From Cryptomeria japonica (taxonomy: Eukaryota > Streptophyta > Pinopsida > Cupressales > Cupressaceae), in NCBI RefSeq assembly GCF_030272615.1, contig NC_081407.1, forward strand, positions 377,321,132 to 377,385,131: a stretch of 64,000 bases of DNA, given 5' to 3'. The notes under the pieces were generated by a model, which saw only the letters and a program-made list of their open reading frames with translations, did not search any database and was not told where the DNA came from. Position 1 is the first letter of the stretch; each line of letters opens with the position of its first letter. Shown here in pieces: positions 23,264-34,795 of this stretch. The position numbers and the translations under genes are program-made.

Positions 23264-24791
23264 TTACTCTCTCAATTTTCCTAAGAACTGATAATGATTT
23301 AGCTTCGGTTCGAATGACATCATCATCGGTTCCCTTTCAAAGAAATGAATTTTACAGGGAGGAAGGCGTTGCCAAAACCCTTCCTTCAGATTATATGCAA
23401 ACACCTCGCCACCGAATAAACTGCTGAAGCACAGGTAATCTCCCACACAAGCACACTTCCGATACCACAAATCATTACGGAGGTATTGAGGGAGCGACTG
23501 TGGAGGCATTCTTGCAAACTCTTTCCAATTCCAAACCAACTTATCTTCCTCGTCCTGAGCCAACTCCCAGATAACAATACTCGTCTTGTTTGGCTCAATT
23601 CCGCCAAGTGATGGGTGATTTCTTCCAAGCCTCGGTTTGTTGTGTGGAATGGATGCGTCAGTTCCAACAAGTGGTGGCAGACTTCTGCCAATAGATGCGT
23701 GAATTCCACCAAGCCATGGGTTCATTGGGCCAAGCATCATATTGTTCATGTGTGTTGAGGATGCAGGAATCCCGCCAAGAGCCCGATTGTTGTGTGATGT
23801 GGACGCATGGATTCCGCCGTACAATGGATGAATCCCACCATGCAATGGATGAATCCCGCCAAGCGCTGGGTGTGTTCCCCCAAGCGAAGAAACGTTGGGT
23901 GGAATCGATCGCTCAATCATTTAAAGCAACTGCTCATACCGCTCGTCAAAGATCCCCACCACAAGAATAGACGAGCCATATGAAACCATAGAGAAAACAT
24001 TCGCATGCAGATCTTCAACATTTCGGGGTAATGGAGCTACTGTAACAGGGTTGATAAAACCCTCATCTTGGATTTTGAAACCGATGATAGTCGTAGGCGA
24101 CGCTCCCTTCCAGAAAAGAACGCCATTACACTCAACCATTTCATGACAGGATATTCTAGATCTAGTTTCCCATGCCAACTGACACTTAATCCTCCATGCA
24201 TCTTCAACATAGTCGTAAATTTGGAAGTTAAATTTTGGAGAATTCGAGCAAACTACCAAATAAGGCTTTTTGTTTTCTCCCTCCACAATATGGACGAATT
24301 TCTCAGTCAAATCTATTTCTATCTCTGCATAAGATCTATCAAGGGGATTGCAAACAAATAATTGACTGGAAGATTTTCGAAATAACAGTAATCCCTGCCC
24401 TATGCTAAGCATAGATAAATCTCTTATATACTCTCTCTCAGGATTTGGGAGAATAAAGAGAGGGAGAGTCATCCATTTTTGTGCAGAGAAGCAGTAGACC
24501 ATGCAGCACCAATTTCTATATTCATCTTGACCACAGATAAGAAGCCATGGATTTCGGATGAACAGCGAAGACAGAAAACTTTGTGAAGACAAAATAAAAT
24601 TCCATTCCTTACAAACCATGCGAGAGCTCCAGATTGATTGAAATATCCCCTTGTCCTGTGTATCCTTCAACTGTTGTAATCGATTTTCGCTCCATTCTTT
24701 TCAGCTCCCAAACTTCCGACCACTTAATGGCTTTGTATTTACAATTCAATAAACCCTGAATTAAGTATATATTTGTTTCATCTTCACTCAT
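23264..24791 (-). pseudogene. F-box/kelch-type protein gene, disrupted
   Basis: F-box proteins of this class are substrate receptors of SCF ubiquitin ligases. The ATG at 24,789-24,791 opens MSEDETNIYLIQGL. The F-box itself is poor, but its typical end SSRMVCKEWN follows near 24,625 in a frame shifted by one base, so one indel separates them. The kelch/F-box-associated region then runs on: PWLLICGQ, CYCFSAQKW-like and LPLFILPNPERE segments, LCNPLDRSY-like text near 24,340, VVGIFDERYEQLL near 23,950. It meets an in-frame TAA (23,921-23,923) immediately followed by ATG. Beyond it, in the same frame, come a heptad-repeat insert and a standard C-terminus (IVIWELAQ, WKEFARMPPQSL, CVGDYLCFSS, FEPKL). 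About 500 codons in all. One frameshift plus one stop argue for a pseudogene; assembly error or two separate products are alternatives. Confidence 0.8.
23588..23884 (-). repeat. 21-bp coding minisatellite in the F-box/kelch gene
   Basis: Fourteen consecutive near-heptads on the - strand, consensus Leu-Gly-Gly-Ile-His-Pro-x (LGGTHPA, LGGIHPL, HGGIHPL, YGGIHAS, and so on to LGGIEPN); one unit has eight residues. The register is kept to the end, so the array is an in-frame insertion between two kelch-type segments. The most similar DNA units (about 23,823-23,865) carry ATGGATGAATCCC on the + strand. Confidence 0.88.
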
Positions 24792-25690
24792 TCCCTGTTA
24801 TATGCGTTTCAGATTGAGTGCGTTATTGAAATAAGAGCAGCCGACATGAAAAAAAATAAAAACTATAAAATAAAATAAATAAGATAAAAATATGCCTTTC
24901 AGATGGAGTACCCTATTCCGATTAGAGGAGCCGAGGTGGGGTAAGCTATCTTCAATGTATTGGGGGTAGAGATCTATTATTGAAGAATGATCTTATTAAT
25001 AATAAAAAATTGAAACATTCAATTATTGAACTTGTTTGTATTATAGATATGTTTATTTAAATATGTTCAGAAATGTTATAGATAAGAAATATTATAGATA
25101 TCAATTTAATTTTTATTTCAAATTTTTATTTTATTTTGAAATTGTCTTATTTACTAGATACATAATCACATCAATTTTATGTGATACTTATTTTGATACT
25201 TAATTAATAGATCTTATTTTTGGTAATTTTTATTGTTGAATTAAAGAAAAATATATATAAACACAACAACCATTTATTTCATTTATATAAATATCAATCT
25301 TAGTCTACGACTATAAAGTAGATAATTTTAGTCTATACAAGAATTCGAAAAATTAATATCAATCTTTCTTGTTTAAAAAAAAAATTGAACTTAAAATTGC
25401 CTCAAAAGTAGCCAGCGTCTTTAAAATAATTTGATCACTAAATTTCAAGGAATATTCTTAAACAAGTCATTGTTTATCATTTGATCACATTTATTAATTG
25501 ATCTAAATTAATAATTTTGGGTAAACAATACTCTTAAACATTATTCAATTGAATAGTGAAAACACAATTTTGCCTTGTAAGAGTAAAATAAATATCTAAC
25601 ACATTGACATAGACAAGATGTATTATGTAAGATGGAGTAGATAAGGACCATTAGGGTATTGAGGCAATAGCTCTATAGGGGATGATTTAA
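24792..25690. other. AT-rich spacer upstream of the F-box gene
   Basis: No gene or element recognised. It would hold the promoter of the F-box gene on the - strand, but I cannot single out a convincing TATA box among the many A/T runs. Confidence 0.4.
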
Positions 25691-26440
25691 ATGATGGAGG
25701 AGAGGGAATATGTGATAATGGTTGGGTATTTCATGCAACTTGTTGCCTCTTGTACAATGGGTTTATTGTCCAGAAGTGGATCTTCTTGGTTTTCTACTTT
25801 CACCCTTGCTTTTGGGTTTTGTGGCCGCATATTTTGTGGTTGCCCCTATCTTGAATCTCATTTACTCAAACCCTTTTTTTCCTTTGTCTATGACCAAAGG
25901 ATTCCCTTCATTAGTTCACTAGGTGAACCATTAGTGGGGGTGGAATTCCTCTTCTACGCTTTGCTCCACTTTGGGGGGTTGGTGGGTGTTGCACCATTAT
26001 TGGTGGCCTTTCCCGCTTTGCTATTTTTTTGTGTTATTGTCGGCTAAGGCTTTGTTGTTACCTTTGGCTATATGTCCCTTCACTTCCCCCCATGTTTTTA
26101 TCTTCTTCAAATGGTGCTTTTGTGGCTTATGTATTTCTCTTGGCCTTGTAGTGTTAGTGTGGTGATCTTGCATCTATTGATGATTTTCATGTGCTCCTCT
26201 GGGGTTGGATCGGTGATGGGAGAGTTGTGGTTGGTGGTGACCCCTTCTTTTTGGTCACCTTTTTACATTCTTTGTGTTTTTTCAGGTGTGGACTCTCCTA
26301 TTTTTTTATGTTGGTCGTATAGAGAGGGGCTTGTCTTTTGAATAGGGGGGTGTCCTTTAGTGTCATGGGGCTCTTGGTTGAGATAGTATTGCCTTCCATT
26401 CAAGGAGGCTGGATTTTTTGTGTCCCTTCCTTCATGCCAA
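25691..26440 (+). other. T/G-rich stretch, possible LINE-c upstream part
   Basis: Base composition is skewed to T and G on the + strand, giving Phe/Leu/Trp-rich open frames (for example 25,691-26,047) that do not look like real proteins. It leads into the LINE-c fragment and may be its upstream part. A segment around 26,200 reading IGDGRVVVGGDPF vaguely resembles LINE ORF2 C-terminal text, which is not enough to assign it. Confidence 0.35.
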
Positions 26441-27565
26441 GGGTTTTGAAGGTGCTTCATTTTTTGTTCCTTTGAGTGACCTTTAGTGATGATCCTCGTA
26501 ATGGGTGTGTTTCAGGTTTTTTTGTGTTATTTAGGATGGCGTTACTCTTCTAAGTGGTTATTCTTCTTGTGCTAAAGTGGGCAGACTTGGTATTGGTGTT
26601 AAGGGTTGGTTACCTTGGGGGGTTTTAACCGAAGAGGGCTCTTTATGCTACATGCCTACTTTGGTGTTGGGCTCCTACTGCTATTGGAGGGCGCTACCAT
26701 TATTAATGATATATTATTCTACACCTCGCTCCCCTTTTGATGTGTGGTTCCTTACTGGGTTAATTCCTATTGGCAAAAGTTTTGAAGGTACTTCATTTTT
26801 TTTCCTTTGAATTCAATCCTATGGAGGTGGATTTTGAAGCTACAGTGTTTAGTTAGGCTCCTCTTGATGGGTGCTCTTGAGGATTTTTATGTTTTCTTCA
26901 AAATGGTCTTTCTCTTCATGGTGGTTTCTCTCCTTCTGCCAAAGTGTTTCTCTTCTTCGTGGTTACCTTGGGGGTGTTTAACTAGAGAGGGATCCTTATA
27001 TTGTGTGCCTTCTTTTGTGCTAGATTCTTTCTACTACTAGAGGATGCTACAATTCATGAGGATCTCCACTTCTACCCCTTTCTCCCCCTTTCATGTGTGG
27101 TGCCTTGTTGGATTCATGCCTATGAGACCTCTCTTTCTATGTAGGTGTTGGGGTCATTTTATTTCTAGATTATTTTCAATGGAATTTTCCCCATGTCTCT
27201 CCTTTCTAGGATGTTATTCCTTAATGTTCTTGTTGACAGTTGACCTATTAAGGTGGCCCATGTTGGTATTTTTGATAGCCTTGTTAGCAACTCATAGGAG
27301 GTTGTTAACAATATGGTTCAGGGTGAATTCCTAAACTAATCTATTTGATTAGATGGTCTTGTGGTTTCAAGACTATGGTTCCTTCCAGTTATGGCTCGGG
27401 TCAAAAACCTCTCTTATAAAAAGGGTCTACCTTTTTGGGTGTTGTTTGGGTTGTCTCACTGCTTGTGAACTCTTCCCTTTTTCATGCCTTTGGGGTGACT
27501 TTTTCTAGTATGATCTTATCTTAAATTTTTTTTTGTTATGGTATATGGACCTATCCCACTTTTTT
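26441..27565 (+). mobile_element. LINE-c 3' fragment, + strand
   Basis: Resembles the reverse complement of 29,945-30,640. Shared text includes GGTTACCTTGGGGG..., TGTGTGCCTTCTTTTGTGCTAG..., CTATGTAGGTGTTGGGGTCATTTT and a shared 3' end at GGACCTATCCCACTTTTTT. The opposite-strand relative continues into a recognisable LINE reverse transcriptase, which is the basis for the class. Within it, units of about 340 bp recur (TTTTGAAGGTGCTTCATTTTT at about 26,442, a variant at about 26,780). No intact ORF. Confidence 0.6.
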
Positions 27566-29250
27566 AATCAAAAAATGGATGAGATGTATTTGTAGATTTT
27601 TTTTTAAAAAGAAGAAAAAAGCAAGCAAATACTAGTATATTAATTCAAAATATAAACATTATGTTACAAAAGTTAAAATGAAATCAGTCATGCCGAGGGA
27701 GGAGAGAACATACTACAAGAAGGGAAACCACATAGATAATGGTAAACATGTAGACCAAACCTAACAAGCTAGTAAGCTACAAAATGATTCTAAAAAATGA
27801 AGATGACAAAGACCATGGACCAATTTTCTATATCTATCCTGGATATAATAATCTATTAAACATGAAAATATGGAGACCATAGGCTATAATAACCCTAATA
27901 AATAGAGATAAACAAAACCCCAATTTTTAATAGAGAGAGGAACTAGAAAGAGTTTGTATCCAAAGGACAATTTACTTAGAAAAATACTTGAAACCAAGCT
28001 TAAAAAAGGCCCCTAGCTAGCTCAGAGGATTTTTTTCCCCCACTCCTTTGCCATCTACTTTTCCTCCCTAAGACTACTTGTCACCAAACTTGTAATGCAT
28101 AAAGAAATCCTTGGAGTCCTTTCTGAATCTTTCCTTATGATGCACATTCCCAATATTTCAATGAATCAATTGTCGTAGCATAAGACATTGGGGTGCATGA
28201 AAGAGTTGTTAAAAAAGAGTGACCTTTGATGGATAAATGATCTCCTAAAATCCCTATTTTGCCCTAAAAAAATTTGCAGTTGTTCGATTCAAGGCTGATC
28301 TTCATGGTATGAGATAACTTCGTATACTAGGGTTTCTTATTCAAGTTTTTCCTCAAAAAATTTCCACACAATTGACCCTTGTCGTAGAACAAATCATACC
28401 TTTTGTAGCCTTTTCAAAATTATTAACAAAAAATGAGAAGCAATTGAGACAACAAATGCAACAAAGAACCATAATTTTGTAGTAGATCAAATGTATTTGA
28501 GAAAAAGAAATATACCACTTGAGAAGGGTAAATATTCCATAGGGCCTTAGGGAAAATTACATCTTATATAATATCAGTGACAATTTCTCTTTATATCATT
28601 ATGAAATTCCATGAGAAGACTCATTTTATGTACTTTGGAGTGAAGGCCCCTAAGTTTGGAAACTCCTAAACAATGAAGGAAACATAAATTATCAGGTTAA
28701 CAGGATTATATTACATGGTTCATGGTGAAAGGAAGCACCTCATGTAAGCAATAAGATGAAGCTAGCATTGGCAACCTTTAATTCTTGAGAACCCCACATC
28801 TATACATTTGCAGATTCCTTAGAAATTATTTGGTTGAAAAACATAAACTGAATTGGAAGAAGGGAAAAAAATTTACAAAAGAAAAGATGAAGCAAAGAAT
28901 GGCCACCTAGTTTCCTCAAAAACATCACCTCTCTACATCCACACAATCCTTGAGATGTGATGGTATGAGAGGAATATACTTTTGCACAAGAGAGGAATAT
29001 TAACTATTTAGTAAAGATAGAGAAAGTTCTTTGATGGTTCCAATTTTAGTGCATCCCATGATATGATATCCTTCCCAACACCTTCACAAGGATTGCGAGA
29101 ATGACATAAGATGGCCTAATGTTGTCGAGCGATATACATGGCCTTTGATGTGACAAAGCCACTAGTTGAGCACCATCATTCCTAGGTAAAAATCATTAAG
29201 TTAAAATTTAAGGAGATATTGGGATCCTTACTACATGCCACATCTAACAC
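27566..29250. other. AT-rich stretch, probably decayed LTR-element interior (- strand)
   Basis: No gene is readable. If the antisense LTR and primer-binding site at 29,252-29,640 are real, this is the element's interior running leftward, but I find no gag or pol motif in any frame that I trust. Confidence 0.35.
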
Positions 29251-29251
29251 A

Positions 29252-29640
29252 TAGCTTTGATACTTTTGTGAGATTTTGCCAAGATCAAGAGCTCAATGAA
29301 ATGTACAAAATAGAGACATAATATGGGACAAGAATAAACTGTATTCTCATCAATAGAAAATGATCAATAATCAATTCAATAGTTACATACAATGTAGATG
29401 AGCTTGCTTATATAGGCAAGGCTAGGGATATGTGAGCACACAAACATGACATGTGGCTCAATAAGAAATAAGGGTAGGTAGGAAATAGGTGTGGGTAGGT
29501 AGGAGAAATAATATAAAAGTCCACATGAGGTGGATCACCCACTGAATGTGGAGTGTAACAACAAGAGTGGAGTGTAAAAACAAGATCAACACCATAAAAG
29601 GTAGAATTTCTCATTCAATTGGTCAGAATTCATCATTATT
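29252..29640 (-). mobile_element. probable copia-type LTR with primer-binding-site relic
   Basis: On the - strand a TATATAAG box (complement of about 29,408-29,416) precedes a region ending AATCTCACAAA, followed at 29,252-29,265 by AAGTATCAAAGCTA. The last resembles the initiator tRNA-Met binding site TGGTATCAGAGC seen in the intact-looking copia element at 56,572. The outer LTR edge is not defined, so the right coordinate is a guess. Confidence 0.4.
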
Positions 29641-29944
29641 TTCATTCTTCTCGATATATATTTTCCATCCTAAGATGTTCATATAAGATGTGTTATAGTG
29701 TTATCTTCATGTTGTCTCATTAACACATCTTTCTCTATCATTTTAGTTTCAACGATTCATTTCTTCTTATTTTTATGCATCCGTTATTTGTTCACACCAA
29801 TCTCTCATATAATTTTGATCATATTCTTTCTCTTGTTCTTTTTGTTTCTCTTTAGTTGTAAGACTTATTACTTCCTCTTTTTGTGCATTTTCCATTTGTT
29901 CACATCATTTTTATTAATAAAAGAAGGACATGCCTATACCTTAA

Positions 29945-31860
29945 AAAAAAAAGAAAAAATGGGATAGGCTTGCACCAGAACAAGCTTCCAAAGACACATG
30001 TAGAGAGAAGAGCTCACAAGTAGTGACACGAACTAGACAACACTAAAAAAACAAAACCCGTTTTTGAAAAGAGGCTTTTGATTGGAGTCATAAAACATGG
30101 GAATCGAAGTCCCAAGAAAATGAGACTACCTAATCAAAATAGAAGTGGTTTAGGAACACCTCGAACTATTATTTTAATAACCTCCCTTAGGCTAGGATCA
30201 AACCAACCGAGGGGACAAACAATAACCAACAAATTTTACAATGCTTTCGACAAACTATTACCAACATAGCTATCAAATAAACCAAATAGGGCCGCCTCCA
30301 TAGGTAAACTGTAAATAAAAAATAATGGGGAATAGATTCCCAATGAAGTAAAACATAGGGGGAAGGGCTCCAAACAAAGGACCATAGAAAAAATGATCCC
30401 AACACCTACAAAGAAGGAGAGGTCCCATAGGAAAGAACCCAACAAGGAACAACAAACAAAAATGGGAGCGAGGGGCAAAAGAAAATATCCTCAAGAAGGG
30501 TAGCATCCTCCAACAACTAGAAGAAACTAGAACCAAAGAAGGGACATAGAAAATAGAGCCCTCTTTGGTTAAATGCTTGCAAGGTAACCTTCCCACATTA
30601 CCTATCCAAAGTTCATCCACTTTAGCTAAAGGAGAGAAACCACTATGAAGAAAAACACTATCCCAATTTATCTCTATTGATGGACTATCTCAAAGCATCC
30701 AACTAAGAGATTAAAGTTTTCTTGATAGGAATTGCTTCATCCATTGAAGATTTCCCAAAGAGAAAAGTGTCAAATGTGAAGAGCCAGTTCGTGAAGGAAT
30801 AGGGAACAACTAAGATAGAAATGTACCTCTCTAAATTTTATTACCATTTGCAACTTTTATGGATCTACTCAGCCCTTAAACCATTAAAACGAAGAGAAAA
30901 GGGGAAGGGGATCTCCTTGACAAACTCCGTGAGTTGAAGTGAAAAATCGACATGAATAACAATTTACTATGACTAAAAATTTTGTTGTTGATATACATGA
31001 TAAAATCCATTTACACTAGCTATGAAAAAAACCAAATTTCTAAAGGATGGCTATGATGAATGTTCATTTATCTTTATCATATGCCATTTTGCATGCCAAC
31101 ATTTAGAATCACTACAAAAATATTTTCTAGATTTGTAGAATGAAGGATCTCATTAGCAACTATTTCTCCTTCTAAAGTCTCCCCACCTTGGACAAAGTCG
31201 TCCTATTCTTTGAAGATGATAGATGAAATCAATTTTGATAGTCTCATAGAAATTTTCTTTATAAAAATTTTCTAGACTGTGTTGCAAAGTGTTATTAGCC
31301 TAAAGTTAGAAAAAGTGGATGGATGCATTTTTTTTGGAATGACGACAATGTAGGTTGTGTTGAAAACATTTATCTTTTTTTTGTTCCCTTTTTATTCTTA
31401 TAGGATAGAAATACATCTCTCCTAACAAAAGACCAACATTTTTGGAAAAAAATCATGGCAAATCTATCAAGCGTAGGTTCTTTATTCGAGGCCATTTAGA
31501 AAAATTTTGTAACATTTTCAATGGAAAAATCCGCCATTACCATTTTATTATGGTTCTCATCTACAAGTTTTAGAAGGCACCCTATTGGAGGTGAAATTTG
31601 AAGATCTTCTTGATGTTCTCGCAACAAGATAAAATTTCTAAAAAAATTATGGTCCTATCTTTAATCTCATTATGTGTGACTAGCTTATAACCATAAGTAG
31701 TGAGAATTATTTCTAATTTATTTATTTGTCTGTTCACTTTTGTAGATGTTAGAAGAACTTGGTACTCTTGTCACTCTAAGCTAACCAAGATTCTCCTGAC
31801 GTATGTTTCCAGTACAATTATTCTCTGCAAAGTATCTCTTCCAATTCTAACTTGAGCATA
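29945..31860 (-). mobile_element. LINE-c fragment with decayed reverse transcriptase, - strand
   Basis: Reading the - strand, the pre-RT text SDKSTKFF lies near 31,760 (compare GDKNTKFFH of other LINEs). Then come a PITLCNT-like block near 31,300, MAYDK near 31,080, GVCQGDPLP near 30,910 and a DTFLFGKSSMDEA-like block near 30,760. The 3' end, CCTATCCCATTTTTT in antisense, is at about 29,945. Stops are frequent. 5' truncated. It lies in inverted orientation to the related fragment at 26,441-27,565. The domain it would have encoded is the LINE polymerase. Confidence 0.7.
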
Positions 31861-33231
31861 TTTTATGTTGCAAGGGAAGCATTATCCATACAATATCCAA
31901 TGGCTCTCTTATATTAATTTGATAGCTCTTGTTGAACCCTTTCTTTATTAGTGAAGATATTTTAGAATGCATTTTGTTCTATTCTTCAATTTTTCCTTTT
32001 ATAAACTCTAATTTGTTACTTAATTGGTACATTCTTTAATTCATAGTAAAAGGATTTTAATTTCAACATGATTCCAACAAAGGTAGAAAGGTACAATATC
32101 TAAACCACATTGACTCAAAATTGAAGGATGTAAGTCTTTATGGTGTTTTTGTAGTGTTTTGAAGGAGGATGGAAAACTCATTGGACCCTATGAATCGCAT
32201 AAGGAAGGGAGAAAATTCCATTGGAGAAGAGAGGCAACAATCAAAAATTAGAAGCCTGTATAATGTTTTTGGAATTTAATAAAAAACTTGTCTTTTGTTT
32301 ATCCAAGCGTAGGAGCCATTTTAATGGATGCAATTGTAATGATTAAAAAATGTGAATGATGAAGAGATCAAGAGGAAATATTTTCTTCACTTTGAGGAGA
32401 GATGGAAGTTTCAATATGGATTTACCTTCAAATACTTTATCCATATTATATTTTAAAAAGGGGGAAATTCACTAGATCCAATCTCTTAGGGAAGAGATTG
32501 AATACTAAATGAATTGACAATGGGATAGAAATGACAAGCTAATCCCTCTTTTGGAATGAAAAAATATTGAGTTATGTGTTGTAGGACTAAGTGTAAAAGT
32601 AGAAAGGAACTTATTATAACTTGAGATAGAAGCATGAGATGAATTTGTGCACCTGGATTTGGCTACAATATGTCGAGACGAAGCTGCCTTGTGAATTTGA
32701 TGAAAAGTTGTCAGGACTGTGCTGAAAGTGTCTACTGTCCTCTGAAAAATCTATGAAATGAAAATAGTCTTTTCCCCCTCTCCAAATGGATTCTGAATAT
32801 GCAAACAGAGTTGCACACCTACAACCTACACACATAAAAGACAAGAAAAGGGGTTGGGATTGGGGGTAATTCACCTCAAGGGATGTTTTTGATAGAAAAT
32901 AGGTAGATTTGATTGTATTAAATTGAATGTTGAAAGGGATCTCTTCTTTAGTGGTTGAATCCTTCACTTGAATGAGACACCTAGCCTTGAAGGAAGACTT
33001 GAGAATGCTCAATGCTAGAATGGAATGCTTGAATGCTTGAACTTATGCCCACTCTTCGCTTATCCAACTTTTTTCTTCTTTAACTCATGAAAATGAGAGG
33101 GAAAATTTGACATATATACTTGTTAATTAGGGTTAACTAATTGACTGATTTTTCGTCACAGGCTGACACAAGGAAAGTTTTTCCCATTTTATGCAAAGTC
33201 CAATTCAAAGATAGGAAAAAATAGGGAAAGG
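31861..33231. other. anonymous stretch
   Basis: No recognised gene. The longest frame (32,614-33,012 on the - strand, 132 codons) opens with a TTG rather than an ATG and matches nothing I know. Not called. Confidence 0.4.
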
Positions 33232-33320
33232 AAAAGGGCACCACACCCCTATCCTAGGAGAAAAGGGGTACCACACCCATATCCTAGGAGGGATAGGGGC
33301 GCCACACCCTAGTCCTACCC
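33232..33320. repeat. 30-bp tandem repeat, about 3 units
   Basis: Units at 33,232-33,260, 33,261-33,290 and 33,291-33,320 share a core of the form CACCACACCC followed by ATCCTAGGAG; the third unit is the most diverged. It is a GC-rich patch in an AT-rich setting. Confidence 0.8.
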
Positions 33321-33974
33321 CTGTCTCAAGACAGGAAGCAGGTTCAAGTAGTGCGAAGGGCTGCACATGTGGAGTTTCTGGGGGTTGAGAAAATCTTGGA
33401 TCTTTGATCAAGCTTGGGAATTCAAATTGGCAATGTGAAGACACTAACATGGTTGAAAATTGCAAGGGTCACAATTTTATGACACTATATTTATCCCCCA
33501 CTTTAGCAGGAGTATAAGCATACGCCAATACTGCTAGAAAAGTACAAGGAAACAAGATTGAAAGACTTCTACCACATTGAGGAGGAAAGATGCACCAAGT
33601 CCCCAGTGGACCAAGAATATTATTAAATCGATTGACAAAGAAAAATTGAAGAACAAGAAGGTTCCTCTCACTATGAGTCAAGAAAAAGATACCAAAATTA
33701 TAAAGCAAAGCTGATTTCACTAAATAATTCTATGAATCAAAGAGCAAAATATGAGTGGAGTGTATGCCCCCATGTTAAATATTTCACACACACCTTATCA
33801 GGAGAAATTTATTTAAGGTAGGATACACCCAAGAGAGAGAGAAGAGGGAGCATATTATCACAAGGATTTAGCCTCCAGTCGAGGAATAAACCCAATAATA
33901 ATGAATACAAAACAAAAGGTAATTTTTCTTTCCTTGGGGTTAGTATGCTATATGCTAACTCATAAACATAAAAA
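33321..33974. other. anonymous stretch before the PPR-type repeat
   Basis: No gene recognised. Short frames on the - strand (33,469-33,720; 33,809-34,057) have no family resemblance. Confidence 0.4.
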
Positions 33975-34782
33975 TAAAATTGGCATAGGTAACAAGGGCT
34001 TCGGTATTTCAAGAGCCAATGGAAGTAACAAATCCAAATTAAGTGCTTGCAACCCATGTTCTTATTCTGGGATAAGTTGATTTTAAACCACCAATAGCAG
34101 ATGAAAGGTCACCCATTGATATTTATCCGCTCGAAGAAGCGCTAGTTTAACTCGCCACCCTTGAATTTTATCTTGGGTAGGGGTATTGGCATCGATGGGA
34201 AGAGATAGAAGCAAAGCCACTAGCAGCATCCATTTCAGTTCCAAATCCCCTTGCCACGCTACGGTTTTACCACCTAGCAACCCCTATGATCGGAAACACT
34301 CTACGTTGTTAATGCTTTGTAAGGTTGATATTCATGTAGTGTACCATGGATGTGGGTGGTAGAATAAGGAGCATCAACATTGCACGTGGTACTCAACAAA
34401 ATGCTCAGGTGAATCATAGAGGTTTAGACAGTGCATTCGACATGTTTGACAGAATGTTTCAAAGAGATGTCATCTTATGTAATGCAACAATTGCAAGATA
34501 TGCACAAAATGGATTTCCTGAAAAATCTTTCGAATCTTTCAGGCAAATTCAAAACAGCATGTTTAGATTTGAACGTCACAACCTTTTCCAGTTCCTCACG
34601 TGGTATGAATGTCCACAAAGCATAATAGAATTTAGAATTTTCATGAGAAGTTATAGTTGGAAATGCTCCCACAGGCATGCAATACAAAAGGTTGAAACAT
34701 GACTCATCTAAAATGCATTTTGTAGTGGAGCTATCAAGATCTTTTAATGCAGGACTCTCGAACTATTTTGTGTGTCTTTTAA
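33975..34782 (+). repeat. direct repeat unit 1 containing a PPR fragment
   Basis: Collinear with 38,125-38,905 in the same orientation, about 4.14 kb apart. Homology runs from GCATAGGTAACAAGGGCTTCGG to ATTTTGTGTGTCTTTT and is lost about where the unknown 458-codon ORF begins. A 17-bp direct repeat (ATCAAGATCTTTTAATG at 34,733-34,749 and 34,782-34,798) brackets that edge. Confidence 0.85.
34346..34702 (+). pseudogene. PPR protein fragment, copy 1
   Basis: PPR proteins bind organellar RNA in a sequence-specific way. From the ATG at 34,346 the frame reads one nearly complete PPR-type unit: GLDSAFDMFDRMFQRDVILC, then NATIARYAQNGFPEKSFESF. The continuation expected of a PPR protein (LNVTTFSSSSRGMNVHKA, typical of the next motif) is in another frame, so a frameshift lies near 34,555. 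Only one to two motifs remain; real family members have many. It is a fragment. Copy 2 at 38,493 carries the same frameshift. Confidence 0.72.
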
Positions 34783-34795
34783 TCAAGATCTTTTA

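Noticed and set aside
25691-27334. Series of Phe/Leu/Trp-rich + strand frames resembling membrane proteins
   Set aside because: They come from T/G-rich composition in the LINE-c region, and related sequence in 30,180-30,620 gives equally odd frames.
29698-29967. 89-codon + strand frame with hydrophobic, signal-like text
   Set aside because: Phe/Leu/Ile-rich because of T-rich sequence; no family match, and it runs into the A-rich end of the LINE-c fragment.
32614-33012. 132-codon - strand frame
   Set aside because: Begins at TTG, no ATG near the start, no recognised domain.
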